NCBI RefSeq assembly: GCF_014196715.1
Contig: NZ_JACIEF010000001.1
Span: 24,709 to 88,708 of the forward strand
DNA: 64,000 nucleotides
Direction of reading: 5' to 3'
From: Pedobacter zeae
GTDB taxonomy: Bacteria; Bacteroidota; Bacteroidia; Sphingobacteriales; Sphingobacteriaceae
The notes beneath the pieces were generated by a model. The model was not told the origin of the DNA. It saw only the letters and a list, made by a program, of their open reading frames with translations, and did not search any database. A program made the translations under genes and the position numbers. Within the stretch, counting starts at the first letter, position 1; each line of letters begins with the position of its first letter. Shown here one piece after another: positions 19,144 through 28,640 of this stretch.

Positions 19144-19476
19144 AATTATTATTGATTATCAAATTTAAAAAGCCATCATGAGCGGGATTAGGTACAGGAC
19201 ATAATAACATTGCTCATCATGATTTTTGTGGTAATAAGATTTGGTTGATACAAACCTAATGGCAAAGGGTTGGGTACAGATAGCATAATCAGATCAATTG
19301 ATAGCATTATTGTTTCAGGTTTTGTAATCTTCTTGAAACAGTATGTATTCAGGTGGCCAGCCCGTGCAGGTTTTCTCATTTAGCAGTAAAAGGAGCGCTT
19401 TGGGCAAGATTAAAAAACAGACCGAAATTTTTATATTTGATGATAGTAAATAGATCTAACCAAATTATTTCGGTTT
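19144..19476. promoter_or_regulatory. Divergent promoter region, aldehyde dehydrogenase / araC-type regulator
   Basis: 333 bp without a supported gene. It contains the minus-strand -7 box TAAATTTG (19160-19167) for the dehydrogenase and the plus-strand box TATATTTG (19432-19439) for the regulator. Binding sites for the regulator are expected here but I could not define one. Confidence 0.5.
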
Positions 19477-20403
19477 ATGCAATATACATTGGACCAGGTA
19501 AAGCTCAGTGCTTCGGAAACTTTACAGACTTTGATAGAGAATAGGACCTCATATACGCTAGAACGCTGCGAATTAAATGTTTTTGAAACCTACACCCAAT
19601 CTTATAAAGTCCCCTTAACATTTAACGATTTTGTGATTACGAGTATGCTAAGGGGGAGAAAGGTTATGCACCTGTTTGATAAGGAGGGTTTCGACTATTT
19701 TCCCGGTCAAACGGTAATTGTCCCTCCGTCGGTTACCATGGAAATTGATTTTCCTGAAGCTACGGGTATGAACCCTACTCAATGCATTGCGCTGGCTATT
19801 GACCAGGGGCAGATTCAAAAAACAATTGCCTATTTAAACGAATTTTTCCCAAGGGAGGGAAGTAACGAAAAATGGTTGTTGAATGATGATGAATACCATT
19901 TTTATAACAATGAAGAAATTGCCTACCTCATTAACAAGGTCATCCGCATCTGCTCTGAAGATACCAGAGAAAAAGATGTTCTGGCCGATTTAACCTTAAA
20001 AGAATTGCTGGTACGCATTATGCAGACCCAAAATCTTAAAACCATCGGCGACGACAGTTATAGCCTCAGTCAAAATCCACTGGCCTTTGTGCTCAATTAC
20101 ATTAAATCCAACCTAAACGAGAAGATCAGCATCAACAGCCTGAGCGACAAGGCCTGCATGAGCAAGGCCACCTTTTATCGATTGTTTAAACGCGAACTTG
20201 GCATTAGTCCCAACGATTTTATACAGGCAGAAAAAATAAACAAAGCAAAAATTCTACTTTCCCAGCCCAGGTCAAAAGTAGCTTCGATCAGTTATGAACT
20301 GGGGTTTAACGATGCCAATTATTTTATCCGGACATTCAAGAAGATCGTAGGCATTACACCGGGAGCTTACCAGTTGCAAATGGCAAAGCAGATTATTCAT
20401 TAA
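19477..20403 (+). CDS. AraC family transcriptional regulator
   Basis: DNA-binding protein of 308 residues. The C-terminal AraC domain has two helix-turn-helix units, at about 215-260 (ISINSLSDKACMSKATFYRL, FKRELGISPNDFI) and 265-300 (VASISYELGFNDANYFIRTF, KIVGITPGAY). The N-terminal 190 residues fit the AraC_N type (FVITSMLRGRKVMHLF, FDYFPGQTVIVPPSVTMEID). Divergent from the aldehyde dehydrogenase gene, so it probably controls that gene and DUF779 in response to an aldehyde or alcohol. Confidence 0.92.
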   Translation: MQYTLDQVKLSASETLQTLIENRTSYTLERCELNVFETYTQSYKVPLTFNDFVITSMLRGRKVMHLFDKEGFDYFPGQTVIVPPSVTMEIDFPEATGMNPTQCIALAIDQGQIQKTIAYLNEFFPREGSNEKWLLNDDEYHFYNNEEIAYLINKVIRICSEDTREKDVLADLTLKELLVRIMQTQNLKTIGDDSYSLSQNPLAFVLNYIKSNLNEKISINSLSDKACMSKATFYRLFKRELGISPNDFIQAEKINKAKILLSQPRSKVASISYELGFNDANYFIRTFKKIVGITPGAYQLQMAKQIIH

Positions 20404-22064
20404 TTTTCCAAATACCTTTTCGAATAGGTAATGCCCATTAAATCGTAGCGTTTAAACTGTGTCATCAATCTTTTTCGAAAATCAGGATAATTCCTTTTTT
20501 CCTTTGGACTCCACAAAATTTCGCTCAGCGCATCTAACCTTGGGAAAAGCTGGTACTGTACTTTAGCAGGATTGGTAATGTATTCGCTCCACAAACAGCC
20601 CTGTGCACCCCAGATGTATTCTGCCTGTCTGGCACTTAATTCTGCAGGTATGGGTTCGTAGTTGTACACATCGGCAAGTAACGATGGGGTACTTGCCGTT
20701 AAACTATCTTCTTTTACAAACTGACCATGATTGAAGTAGAATTTGTTTTCCGGGGTCATAATGGCTTTATGATTTTGTTTTGCGGCCTCAATGCCACCTT
20801 TTTCGCCCTGCCAGCTCATCACCACAGCATTTGGTGCCAGGCCGCCCTGTAAAATCTCGTTCCAGCCAATAATGGTTTTGCCCTTGCTGTTTACAAATTT
20901 CTCCATCCTCCGGATAAAATAACTTTGCAGCTCACTTTCATTTTTTAAGCCCTTAGCCTTCATGATCTGCTGCGAAACGGCCGATTGTTTCCACCATACT
21001 TTAGAAGCCTCATCGCCACCAATGTGGATATAAGGAGAAGGGAATAAGTTCATTACCTCTGTTAAAACATTTTCTAAAAACTTAAAAGTAGTATCAGAAA
21101 CCTGCAGTACATTGTTGTATTTGTTCATCATGCCCCAGGTTTCAGCAACTGTGTACTTTTTGTCCGGTTCGGTACCTAATTCAGGATACGCCGCAAGTAA
21201 AGCTATACTGTGCGCAGGCATTTCAATTTCGGGAATAATGGTAATATAGCGCTTAGCGGCATACTCAACCACTTCTTTAATTTGCTCCTGCGTGTAAAAG
21301 CCACCATGGCGAATGCCATCTGTTTTAATTACCGCATCTTTTGGCGTAATTTTAATTTCGTTTGGTAGTACCTGGTATTTAATGTTTTCATTGCCCTTGC
21401 CCGGCCATAAACCAATAATACTGCCATTACGCCAGGCCCCTATTTCGGTTAATTTAGGGTATTTTTTGATTTCGATCCGCCAGCCATGGTCATCAGTTAA
21501 ATGCCAATGGAAATAATTCATTTTATGCAGGGCCAGGTAATCGATATATTGTTTCACAAAATCGACCCCAAAAAAATGGCGGCTTACATCGAGGTGCATG
21601 CCACGGTATGCAAAACGGGGGTGGTCTATGATCGTTATTGAAGGAACCGTTAGCTTATTATTTAAGTCAGCAGGAAGTAATTGGATAACTGACTGGATGC
21701 CATAAAATACACCTGCCGCTGATGTACCGGTGATGGTGATGTTACGGTCAGACGCAATCAGGTTATATGCATCTTCAAACTCACTAATTCTTGTGTTTGA
21801 AATCAGTGCGATAAAATTTTTGTTCGGGGTAACCTTAGTGATATTGAGTTTTAGGTTGAAGTATTTTTGAAGATAATTACTTAGGAAATCTGCGGTTGGA
21901 GCCAAGGTAGAATCTATTACAACGATTTGCGTTTTCGAATCAATGACGAAAGGTTTTTTGCCAGACGCTGTTTGCTGATAAGCCGGCTGCGGTATAATAT
22001 TAATTTCCTGAGCAGAAACTTTGAGCGAAATAAGGGTTAGAAACAAAAAGATAATTTTTCTCAT
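20400..22064 (-). CDS. Beta-N-acetylhexosaminidase, GH20
   Basis: Exported enzyme of 554 residues that removes terminal GlcNAc or GalNAc. Signal peptide at 1-18 (FLFLTLISLKVSAQE). A GH20b N-terminal domain covers about 20-145, and the catalytic barrel starts at FAYRGMHLDVSRHF. The catalytic Asp-Glu pair is Asp351-Glu352 in YIHIGGDEASKVWW, with HWHLTDDHGWRIEI and GWNEILQGG also conserved. It overlaps the convergent AraC gene end by 4 bp. A -7 box TACTTTTG is at 22090-22097 on the minus strand. Periplasmic or outer-membrane location is inferred. Confidence 0.96.
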   Translation of the reverse strand: MRKIIFLFLTLISLKVSAQEINIIPQPAYQQTASGKKPFVIDSKTQIVVIDSTLAPTADFLSNYLQKYFNLKLNITKVTPNKNFIALISNTRISEFEDAYNLIASDRNITITGTSAAGVFYGIQSVIQLLPADLNNKLTVPSITIIDHPRFAYRGMHLDVSRHFFGVDFVKQYIDYLALHKMNYFHWHLTDDHGWRIEIKKYPKLTEIGAWRNGSIIGLWPGKGNENIKYQVLPNEIKITPKDAVIKTDGIRHGGFYTQEQIKEVVEYAAKRYITIIPEIEMPAHSIALLAAYPELGTEPDKKYTVAETWGMMNKYNNVLQVSDTTFKFLENVLTEVMNLFPSPYIHIGGDEASKVWWKQSAVSQQIMKAKGLKNESELQSYFIRRMEKFVNSKGKTIIGWNEILQGGLAPNAVVMSWQGEKGGIEAAKQNHKAIMTPENKFYFNHGQFVKEDSLTASTPSLLADVYNYEPIPAELSARQAEYIWGAQGCLWSEYITNPAKVQYQLFPRLDALSEILWSPKEKRNYPDFRKRLMTQFKRYDLMGITYSKRYLEN

Positions 22065-22476
22065 GCTGAAAAGGCTTGGTTACGCTTTTCAAAAGTAATG
22101 ATAATAGGCGGTTGAAAGGAAAAGGTTTGTAAGGACGAATTACTTTGTTACATAAACCCGATAGGATGGATGCCGTTTTTCACGGCAGGAAGGATAGCGG
22201 GGCTGTGGTTACCGATAAGCAGTTACTTTCGTTTTCTAATTATTATTAAGCATATAAGACATTTAAGAAAATATAAGCCCTTTCCAGTTCTTAATTGAAC
22301 TAAACGAGATTGCTTCGGCTCCCTTAAACCCAGCCTCGCAATTGACAATCTGTGAGACTGAAATTCCGTGAGCTCCGTGTTTTCGTGGCTAAATGATAAA
22401 CGGGGTAGCAAAAAATAAACACAAAAAAAATCCCGATAACTTTCGCTATCGGGATTAATTTATCAGTTAAAAAGAA
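22065..22476. other. Intergenic region with rpsA terminator
   Basis: 412 bp. Contains the GH20 promoter box near 22090, a stretch with fragments of dispersed repeats (about 22270-22390) and the rpsA terminator at 22429-22456. A 62-codon minus-strand frame here shows no protein-like features. Confidence 0.5.
22429..22456 (-). terminator. rpsA intrinsic terminator
   Basis: Stem AATCCCGATA / TATCGGGATT with loop ACTTTCGC, followed on the minus strand by a run of eight T. It lies 20 bp after the rpsA stop. Confidence 0.9.
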
Positions 22477-24411
22477 CTAGCCTTTTTTAGCTTTGCTTTC
22501 TTCGCCTTCTAATTGCGATTTCAGTTGAGCCAATACGTCTAAGTCTCCTAAAGTAGATTTCTCTACAGAATCTTTAACTTTTTTAACCGCAGTTACAGCA
22601 GCTTTAGCTTCTTTTTTCTTAGTTGCTCTTTCTTCAGCAACAGCTTCAGCTTTAACCTCTTCCCAGATACGGGCGTGAGATACTACAATGCGTTTAGCTT
22701 CTTTGTTAAACTCAATGATTTTGAAGTCGTTGGTTTCTTCAGCTTTAACTGAAGTACCATCTTCTTTAACCATGTGTTTAGTTGGTACGAAACCTTCTAC
22801 ACCATAAGGTAAAGCAATAACAGCACCTTTATCAGTTACTTTAACAACAGTACCCTGGTGAACCGAATCTAAAGTGAAGATCGTTTCGAAAGTATCCCAA
22901 GGGTTTTCTTCTAATTGTTTATGACCTAAGCTTAATTTGCGGTTATCAACGTCTAATTCTAAAACAACTACGTCTAATACATCACCAACTTTAGTGAATT
23001 CATTAGGGTGGTTTACTTTTTTAGACCATGATAAGTCAGAGATGTGGATTAAACCATCAATACCTTCCTCGATTTCAACAAAAACACCGAAGTTAGTCAT
23101 GTTTTTAACAGTTGCTTTGTGCTTGCTTCCAACTGGGAATTTAGCAGCAACTTCTTGCCATGGATCGTTAGATAATTGTTTAATACCTAAGCTCATTTTG
23201 CGCTCGTCTCTGTCTAAAGTTAATACTTCAGCTTCGATCTCGTCACCAACTTTTAAGAATTCCTGAGGATTTCTTAAGTTTTGCGACCAGCTCATTTCAG
23301 AAACGTGGATTAAACCTTCAACACCTGGGATGATTTCTAAGAAAGCACCGTAATCTGCTACAGTTACGATTTTTCCTTTTACTTTAGAACCCACTTGGAT
23401 GTCGGCATCTAAATTTTCCCAAGGGTGTGGAGTTAATTGTTTCAAGCCTAAAGCGATACGTTTTTTCTCATCATCGAAATCTAAAACAACCACGTTGATT
23501 TTTTCATCTAATGATAATACTTCTTTCGGATGCTCTATGCGGCCCCAAGAAATGTCAGTAATGTGAAGTAAACCATCTACACCACCTAAATCGATGAACA
23601 CACCGAAATCAGTAATGTTTTTAACCGTACCTTCCAATACCTGACCTTTTTCAAGTTTAGAAACGATTTCTACTTTTTGTGATTCTAAATCGTCTTCAAT
23701 TAACACTTTGTGTGAAACCACTACGTTTTTAAACTCGTGGTTAATTTTAACAACTTTGAATTCCATTGTTTTACCCACGTATACATCGTAATCGCGGATA
23801 GGTTTAATATCAATTTGAGATCCTGGTAAGAAAGCCTCAACGCCCATGATATCAACAATTAAACCACCTTTAGTACGGCTCTTAACGAAACCGTTGATGA
23901 TTCTGTCGTTCTCAAGAGCCTCGTTAATTGCTTCCCATGATCTTTGGGTTTTAGCTCTTTTGCGTGAAAGGATCAACTGACCGTTAGCATCTTCTGGTGC
24001 TTCAACGAATACGTCAACTGAATCGCCGATTTTTAGATCTGGTGTATCACGGAACTCAGAAGTAGAAACTAAACCGTCTGATTTAAAACCTACGTTTAAT
24101 ACTACGTCTTTATTGTTGATTGAAACAACAATACCGCTGATAATTTCACCTTTAGTGATCTGGTTGAATGTTCCGGCATACATATCTTCAAACTTTTTAC
24201 GGTCTGCCTCATTGTAATTACCAAAAACTTTTTCATCAGCATCCCAGTCGAAATCTTCGCTTGGTGTTGCTAATGATGATTTGATCGATTCGATCGAAAC
24301 TGAATCAGCTTCTGATTCAATAGTTTCTTTTTCAGTCAGGCGTCCGCCTTCTCCCTGAAGCTCAGCTGTTTTTGCTGCTAATTCTTTTTCTGCTACTTGT
24401 TTTTTAGCCAT
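22477..24411 (-). CDS. rpsA: 30S ribosomal protein S1
   Basis: RNA-binding ribosomal protein of 644 residues needed for initiation on many mRNAs. Six S1 domains are visible in order from about residues 92, 176, 260, 347, 432 and 519; domains 3-5 have the strong form (GTVKNITDFGVFIDLGGVDG, GLLHITDISW; GLIHVSEMSW; GLIHISDLSW). The acidic N-terminal extension and Lys/Glu/Ala-rich C-terminal tail are usual in this phylum. A -7 box TACCTTTG lies at 24449-24456 on the minus strand, giving a leader of about 32-35 nt. Confidence 0.97.
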   Translation of the reverse strand: MAKKQVAEKELAAKTAELQGEGGRLTEKETIESEADSVSIESIKSSLATPSEDFDWDADEKVFGNYNEADRKKFEDMYAGTFNQITKGEIISGIVVSINNKDVVLNVGFKSDGLVSTSEFRDTPDLKIGDSVDVFVEAPEDANGQLILSRKRAKTQRSWEAINEALENDRIINGFVKSRTKGGLIVDIMGVEAFLPGSQIDIKPIRDYDVYVGKTMEFKVVKINHEFKNVVVSHKVLIEDDLESQKVEIVSKLEKGQVLEGTVKNITDFGVFIDLGGVDGLLHITDISWGRIEHPKEVLSLDEKINVVVLDFDDEKKRIALGLKQLTPHPWENLDADIQVGSKVKGKIVTVADYGAFLEIIPGVEGLIHVSEMSWSQNLRNPQEFLKVGDEIEAEVLTLDRDERKMSLGIKQLSNDPWQEVAAKFPVGSKHKATVKNMTNFGVFVEIEEGIDGLIHISDLSWSKKVNHPNEFTKVGDVLDVVVLELDVDNRKLSLGHKQLEENPWDTFETIFTLDSVHQGTVVKVTDKGAVIALPYGVEGFVPTKHMVKEDGTSVKAEETNDFKIIEFNKEAKRIVVSHARIWEEVKAEAVAEERATKKKEAKAAVTAVKKVKDSVEKSTLGDLDVLAQLKSQLEGEESKAKKG

Positions 24412-24822
24412 TAATTAATTGTCTCCTTTTTCCCCTGTTTAGGGACTGCAAAGGTAAAACTTTTTTTAATTATAGAAAAGATTTTTTTAATAAATCTTGC
24501 TGATTTTTAGCGCATTAAGATTTTCCAGTTCGTCATGCTCACCTGAAGCAAAGCGGAAAGCTACGGAGTAAATTTATTTCAGCATCTGAATCATAGAATT
24601 TTCAAACTGTTGAGATAGTTTTTCTTAATTATTTGAAAATGAGCGTCCTGCATTTCGTCAGAAACAGCCGCCCGCTATCGCTTATAGTCCTCTCCCGATG
24701 AAATATCGGGATCCGGGCTATTCCGCTCTATCGGGTTTAAAAAAAAGGACTGTGCATGATTGCAACTAGTCCATATCTTTTAAAAAAAGATGCTCAAACA
24801 AGTTCAGCATGACGATGTACTT
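24412..24822. other. Intergenic region upstream of rpsA
   Basis: 411 bp. Contains the rpsA -7 box (24449-24456, minus) and further out fragments of dispersed intergenic repeats: CGTCATGCTCACCTGAAG at about 24526, a CCCGAT / ATCGGG hairpin near 24696-24711, and GTTCAGCATGACG near 24800. No gene seen. Confidence 0.5.
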
Positions 24823-25806
24823 CTATCGTTTCGTAAACGTGCCCCTCGTAAAGCCTTCGCCAATAAGTGTCTGTTCATCCCTGATCAGCAACATAATGGT
24901 GTTTTGCTGGTTATATAATTTAATCATATCCCCATCAATCACATATTTGGAGGTGAAAACAGAATCGTTATACGCATCACTCACCGTAACCGAGTCTTTG
25001 GATTTAAAATTGAAGGTCTTATACTGTACATCTTCACTGCTGCTAAAAGTGCCAGTAACAACTTTTTCAGCTATGAATGTGATGTAACAAAGATAACCTA
25101 CTACTAAAATCACAATTACCGAAAAACTGATAATTAATTTGTTGCCACTGGCATATTTGAATGAAAAATACAGGATAGTGAATAAAATCAATGCTACAAC
25201 GGCAATAAAAATAATACCCGTATAGTTTTTGCTGCTTTGAGGAATTGATGCTGCTATGGTGCTCTTCGGCGCTGCAGGTTTAACCGGCGATACCCTTACG
25301 AGGAATTCTTTGCTTACCCAGCCTTCGCCATTGGTTACTTTAATTTTAAAGAAAGTGGTGTTCGATGAATCAATTACGGCCACATTTTCATTTTTGGGCA
25401 AATAACCCACAATTTTGCTATTGGCATCGGCTTTTTCGCGTACCCGTAAATCATCGGCAGTTACCCGGTACAGGTCTTCACTGCCTTGCGCAGCAGATGT
25501 TTGTGTGTTGGGTGTTGCAGTACTGGCTGCAGGGGTAGTGGGTTGAGCTGCGGGGGCAATTTTCTCTAAAAAGTCTTTACTGGCCCAGCCTTCTCCGTTC
25601 TTAAATTTTACTTTATAAAATTTGGCATCGCTTGCGTCTAAAACAGCCACATTTTCGTTTTGTGGAATAAAGCCGATAATCTTGCTTTTTGTATCTCTCG
25701 ATTCCCTTACACGTAGTTTATCCGCGGTAACCCGGTACATGTCCTGTGCATTGATGCTTGTTGAAAAGAGGGTGAGCGCAAAAAATAAGAATAGGATTCT
25801 AGCCAT
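24823..25806 (-). CDS. Membrane protein with two bacterial SH3 (SH3b) domains
   Basis: Protein of 327 residues with signal peptide (FALTLFSTSINAQ). Two tandem SH3b domains at about 23-82 (YRVTADKLRVRESRDTKSKI, GEGWASKDFLEKI) and 112-170 (YRVTADDLRVREKADANSKI, GEGWVSKEFLVRV) are nearly the same sequence, so they arose by internal duplication. Two membrane helices follow (YTGIIFIAVVALILFTILYF and LIISFSVIVILVVGYLCYIT), then a C-terminal domain of about 80 residues. SH3b domains often bind peptidoglycan. The role is unknown. Confidence 0.85.
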   Translation of the reverse strand: MARILFLFFALTLFSTSINAQDMYRVTADKLRVRESRDTKSKIIGFIPQNENVAVLDASDAKFYKVKFKNGEGWASKDFLEKIAPAAQPTTPAASTATPNTQTSAAQGSEDLYRVTADDLRVREKADANSKIVGYLPKNENVAVIDSSNTTFFKIKVTNGEGWVSKEFLVRVSPVKPAAPKSTIAASIPQSSKNYTGIIFIAVVALILFTILYFSFKYASGNKLIISFSVIVILVVGYLCYITFIAEKVVTGTFSSSEDVQYKTFNFKSKDSVTVSDAYNDSVFTSKYVIDGDMIKLYNQQNTIMLLIRDEQTLIGEGFTRGTFTKR

Positions 25807-25952
25807 GTTGTTTTTTTTGTAGATGCTTTAACAGAGCGTTAAGTCATACCATTACTGGGTAATTGCCAAAAATAGAAATTCTTTTAGTAATGGCCGGGAA
25901 GATCGGAAAAGATTTTTTCACAGGCTGATCCCACAGTATTATTGAGCCTGTT

Positions 25953-27452
25953 TTACCAGCTTCCCCCGGTACCACCGCCACTGCTGCTGCCACCACCCCA
26001 ACTGCTTGATGATGAAGAGGAGGAGCTGCTGCTGCCACCTGATGAAGACGACGAAGAGCCGGATTCGACCAGCATAGGCAAGATAATCCACTTAATAAAT
26101 TCGGTTTTTTTACAGAAACTGCATTCGTTAATTACTTTCGCTTGTCCGCTGTGGCTGTAAGTTGCCGCCCTGGTAGTTACCTGTTTATGGAGTTTGAAGG
26201 TTCTGAAAGCACAATCCGGGCATTCGGTGTACTGTTTGTAGGCTTCGGCAGGCCATTGTTTAATCAGGTGTTCCTTATGGTCGGTGCTTTCCCATATATC
26301 ATAATCGTAAGCCTGTATTACTTCTTCTTGCCGTTGTCCCTTGGTTAAAAAAGGGCTTCCATCAATATTGATATCCCGGTCTACCCGGACCATTTCCTTG
26401 TTTTTGCTGTCCAATACAGGTTTAAAACGATCGTTGTTTTTACTTTTTTTAAACAGATAACCGATAAGGCTGATCAAAATCAGAGGAGAAAAGATAACCA
26501 GCCAAAAGTTCTTTTTATTGAAGCTGTTTACTGAAGTGAAAAAGTTTTTATCGTCATTATGGGCTTGTCTCAACGAAGAAATATAGAAGAGGTACCTGAA
26601 ATAAAGTGCAATGGCGAGCACGGTATATAAAATTACAGGTACATGCCGCCATCCGAAATGATCAAAAAGCCGGGTGCCATCAAAAAATATAAAAGCAAAA
26701 ACAGCGATAATAAAAACTAAAATCACGCCCACACAGCCTTTTGCAATGGCTCGTTCGCCAGGATTTTTACCCGTAAAGGCCTTGAAAGGTATATTTTTTC
26801 CTTGCCGGTTAACCAGCCTGAATACACCGAAAAATGCCAGGATAATCACCGCCGTGGGTAGCCAAAAACTTTCCATAAGGCTGTCGCTGTTATCTTTTTG
26901 GGTAAACAACTGGTTCAGCTCTGCTTGGTTATTGGGGTTTAAAATCAGTTCGCCAAGGGCATTGATGGTGTTGATGATCCCCGTAGCATAATTATTTTTT
27001 CTAAAGGCAGGTAAGAGCTGCCGTTCGGCAATATGCTTAAGCTTAACATCGGGTAGTACACCCTCAGCTCCGGTGCCGGTGATAAACCTGTATTTGCGGC
27101 GCTCTTTCGAAATAAATAAAAGCAGTCCGTTATTGCTGTTTTTCTGCCCGATTCCCCAGGTATTGAACAGTTGATAAGCGAAATCAAAGTCCTCCTGATC
27201 GTGATCAAAATCATTTACCACTACCACCGCCACCTGGACATGGGTTTTACGTTCAAAGTCTGCTATGGTGGTATTGAGTTCAGCTACTGCATTGCTTCCG
27301 AGAATTTTGTCGGGATCACTTACATAACCCCCTCCGTTTTTTTTAGGGTCAGGAATATCTTTTACCTGGTAAGCCCGTTGTGCTATGGCGAAGTTTGTAA
27401 CGAAAATCAGCAGAAATAAGCTTAACGCTTTAAACAGATGAAATTTGAGCAT
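25953..27452 (-). CDS. TPM domain membrane protein with Ser/Gly-rich tail
   Basis: Protein of 499 residues. After a signal peptide (SLFLLIFVTNFAIAQ) comes a TPM domain at about 35-170 (VSDPDKILGSNAVAELNTTI, KTHVQVAVVVVNDF, NGLLLFISKERRKYRFITG). Four hydrophobic segments follow between about 195 and 345, then a domain with two CxxC pairs (YTECPDCAF, INECSFCKK), probably metal binding. The last 35 residues are almost only Ser, Gly and Trp. A TPM domain with such a tail is also seen in YgcG-type proteins. Function is unknown. Same strand as the SH3b gene, 146 bp away. Confidence 0.85.
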   Translation of the reverse strand: MLKFHLFKALSLFLLIFVTNFAIAQRAYQVKDIPDPKKNGGGYVSDPDKILGSNAVAELNTTIADFERKTHVQVAVVVVNDFDHDQEDFDFAYQLFNTWGIGQKNSNNGLLLFISKERRKYRFITGTGAEGVLPDVKLKHIAERQLLPAFRKNNYATGIINTINALGELILNPNNQAELNQLFTQKDNSDSLMESFWLPTAVIILAFFGVFRLVNRQGKNIPFKAFTGKNPGERAIAKGCVGVILVFIIAVFAFIFFDGTRLFDHFGWRHVPVILYTVLAIALYFRYLFYISSLRQAHNDDKNFFTSVNSFNKKNFWLVIFSPLILISLIGYLFKKSKNNDRFKPVLDSKNKEMVRVDRDINIDGSPFLTKGQRQEEVIQAYDYDIWESTDHKEHLIKQWPAEAYKQYTECPDCAFRTFKLHKQVTTRAATYSHSGQAKVINECSFCKKTEFIKWIILPMLVESGSSSSSSGGSSSSSSSSSSSWGGGSSSGGGTGGSW

Positions 27453-27506
27453 TGTAGATCAGGCTATGTTTACAGCGTCATTCAACAACTTAAGTGCCAG
27501 TTTAAT

Positions 27507-28337
27507 TTACTCTTTCAATATTTTAGCCAGTATTTTATCCAATTTCGATTTGTCTTTCATATAAGGTTCTAAATCAAATAATTGAACCGTTTTAAATTCG
27601 ATTGGATGACTTTCGCTCTGTAAGGAGATATAACCTGAAGTAAGGGCTTTACCGTCTATTTTAACTTTAGGGTCGAAGTTGGAAACGTTGCCGCCCCCGA
27701 TCTGGGGTTTGGTATATTCCAGTACAACTTCGCCACCAATAATGTGTTTCACAATCGAATCGCGCAGCACCAGGAATTCTGCCGTTACCCACTGATCGCC
27801 TGCATAGGTTTTCGATTTCGAGTCGAGGCAGTGTGGAGTAAACAGTTTACCATTATAGTTGATCAGCGTTCCCGGTGTACATACATTGCTGGTATGGCGT
27901 TCATGTACGCCATCTCCACCTAAAATCTGCCCCTCGATTGAGATAGGGAAGTCCTGGTTTTTTAACATCGTTGCCGGATCCTGGCAGTGTAACATGGCAC
28001 CGCTATTGCGCGTGGCCCAGCCTTCGCCACCTTTAGCCTGCTCGCCAACAAAACGATAGGTTACTTTTAAAAGATAAGCCGAAAAAGGTTTTTTATAGAA
28101 TATATGCCCGTATTGTTGGTCAAATTCTTTGTAACCATCATAACTTACTTTCATGATTCCGTTTTCTACCCGGAAAGTATTGGCATAATTTTCTTTATAG
28201 TCGTGTTTGGCAATTTTAATGTTCCAATCGTTTAAATCTTTTCCATTAAACAGGTTGATCCAGCCTTTTTGGGCATTTACATTGGTAATAAATAACGATA
28301 GAAATAATAGGGTGAGGTAAATTGATCTTAATTTCAT
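27507..28337 (-). CDS. DUF1080 family (3-keto-disaccharide hydrolase-like) secreted protein
   Basis: Exported protein of 276 residues. Signal peptide (FLSLFITNVNAQ), then the family start WINLFNGKDLNDWNIKI and a jelly-roll-like core (RVENGIMKVSYDGYKEFD, SGAMLHCQDPATML, SGYISLQSESHPIEFKTVQL). The last motif is characteristic of DUF1080. Some members hydrolyse 3-keto-glycosides; whether this one does cannot be told from the sequence. No linked keto-sugar genes are present in the window. Confidence 0.88.
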   Translation of the reverse strand: MKLRSIYLTLLFLSLFITNVNAQKGWINLFNGKDLNDWNIKIAKHDYKENYANTFRVENGIMKVSYDGYKEFDQQYGHIFYKKPFSAYLLKVTYRFVGEQAKGGEGWATRNSGAMLHCQDPATMLKNQDFPISIEGQILGGDGVHERHTSNVCTPGTLINYNGKLFTPHCLDSKSKTYAGDQWVTAEFLVLRDSIVKHIIGGEVVLEYTKPQIGGGNVSNFDPKVKIDGKALTSGYISLQSESHPIEFKTVQLFDLEPYMKDKSKLDKILAKILKE

Positions 28338-28460
28338 AGCAACATTTGGGTTCTGTGCTAAAAATATGAATTTTTCTCCAATTGTAAACGGATTAATGAA
28401 TCAATCATTAATTAACCTGGCCAAATGATATATGGATTAATACTGGCTTTTTCCGCTACC

Positions 28461-28640
28461 CCATTAACCAATGACCAATGAACCAATAAACTAATGACCA
28501 ATGGACTAATAAACCAATGACCAATGAACCAGTGAACTAATGACCAATGAACCAATAAACTAATCACCAATGAACCAATGGCCAATAAACTAATGAACCA
28601 GTGAACTAATGGCCAATGAACCAATGAAACTAATGAACCA
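28461..28640. repeat. Imperfect 7-8 bp tandem repeat array, CCAATGA type
   Basis: More than 20 consecutive units of 7-9 bp with the form C(C/T)A(A/G)T(G/A)(A/G)(A), such as CCAATGA, CCAATGAA, CTAATGA, CCAATAAA and CCAGTGAA, without spacer. A higher-order unit of about 38 bp is also repeated. The array enters the 3' end of cmk: its last unit encodes the final Leu-Val-His and stop. A minus-strand frame through the array (rich in VHW, LVHWSL) is only a translation of the repeat. Confidence 0.92.

Noticed and set aside
19188..19379. 63-codon minus-strand frame in the aldehyde dehydrogenase / AraC gap
   Set aside because: No hydrophobic core or family pattern, and it occupies the divergent promoter region.
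25942..26160. Plus-strand frame with Pro- and Asp/Glu-rich segments
   Set aside because: It is the antisense of the Ser/Gly-rich tail of the TPM protein.
28412..28624. 70-codon minus-strand frame rich in VHW and LVHWSL
   Set aside because: It is a translation of the CCAATGA-type array; its repeated sequence reflects the DNA repeat, and no start signal or protein family is seen.
28461..28640. CRISPR array
   Set aside because: Units are 7-9 bp without spacers and no cas genes are present.
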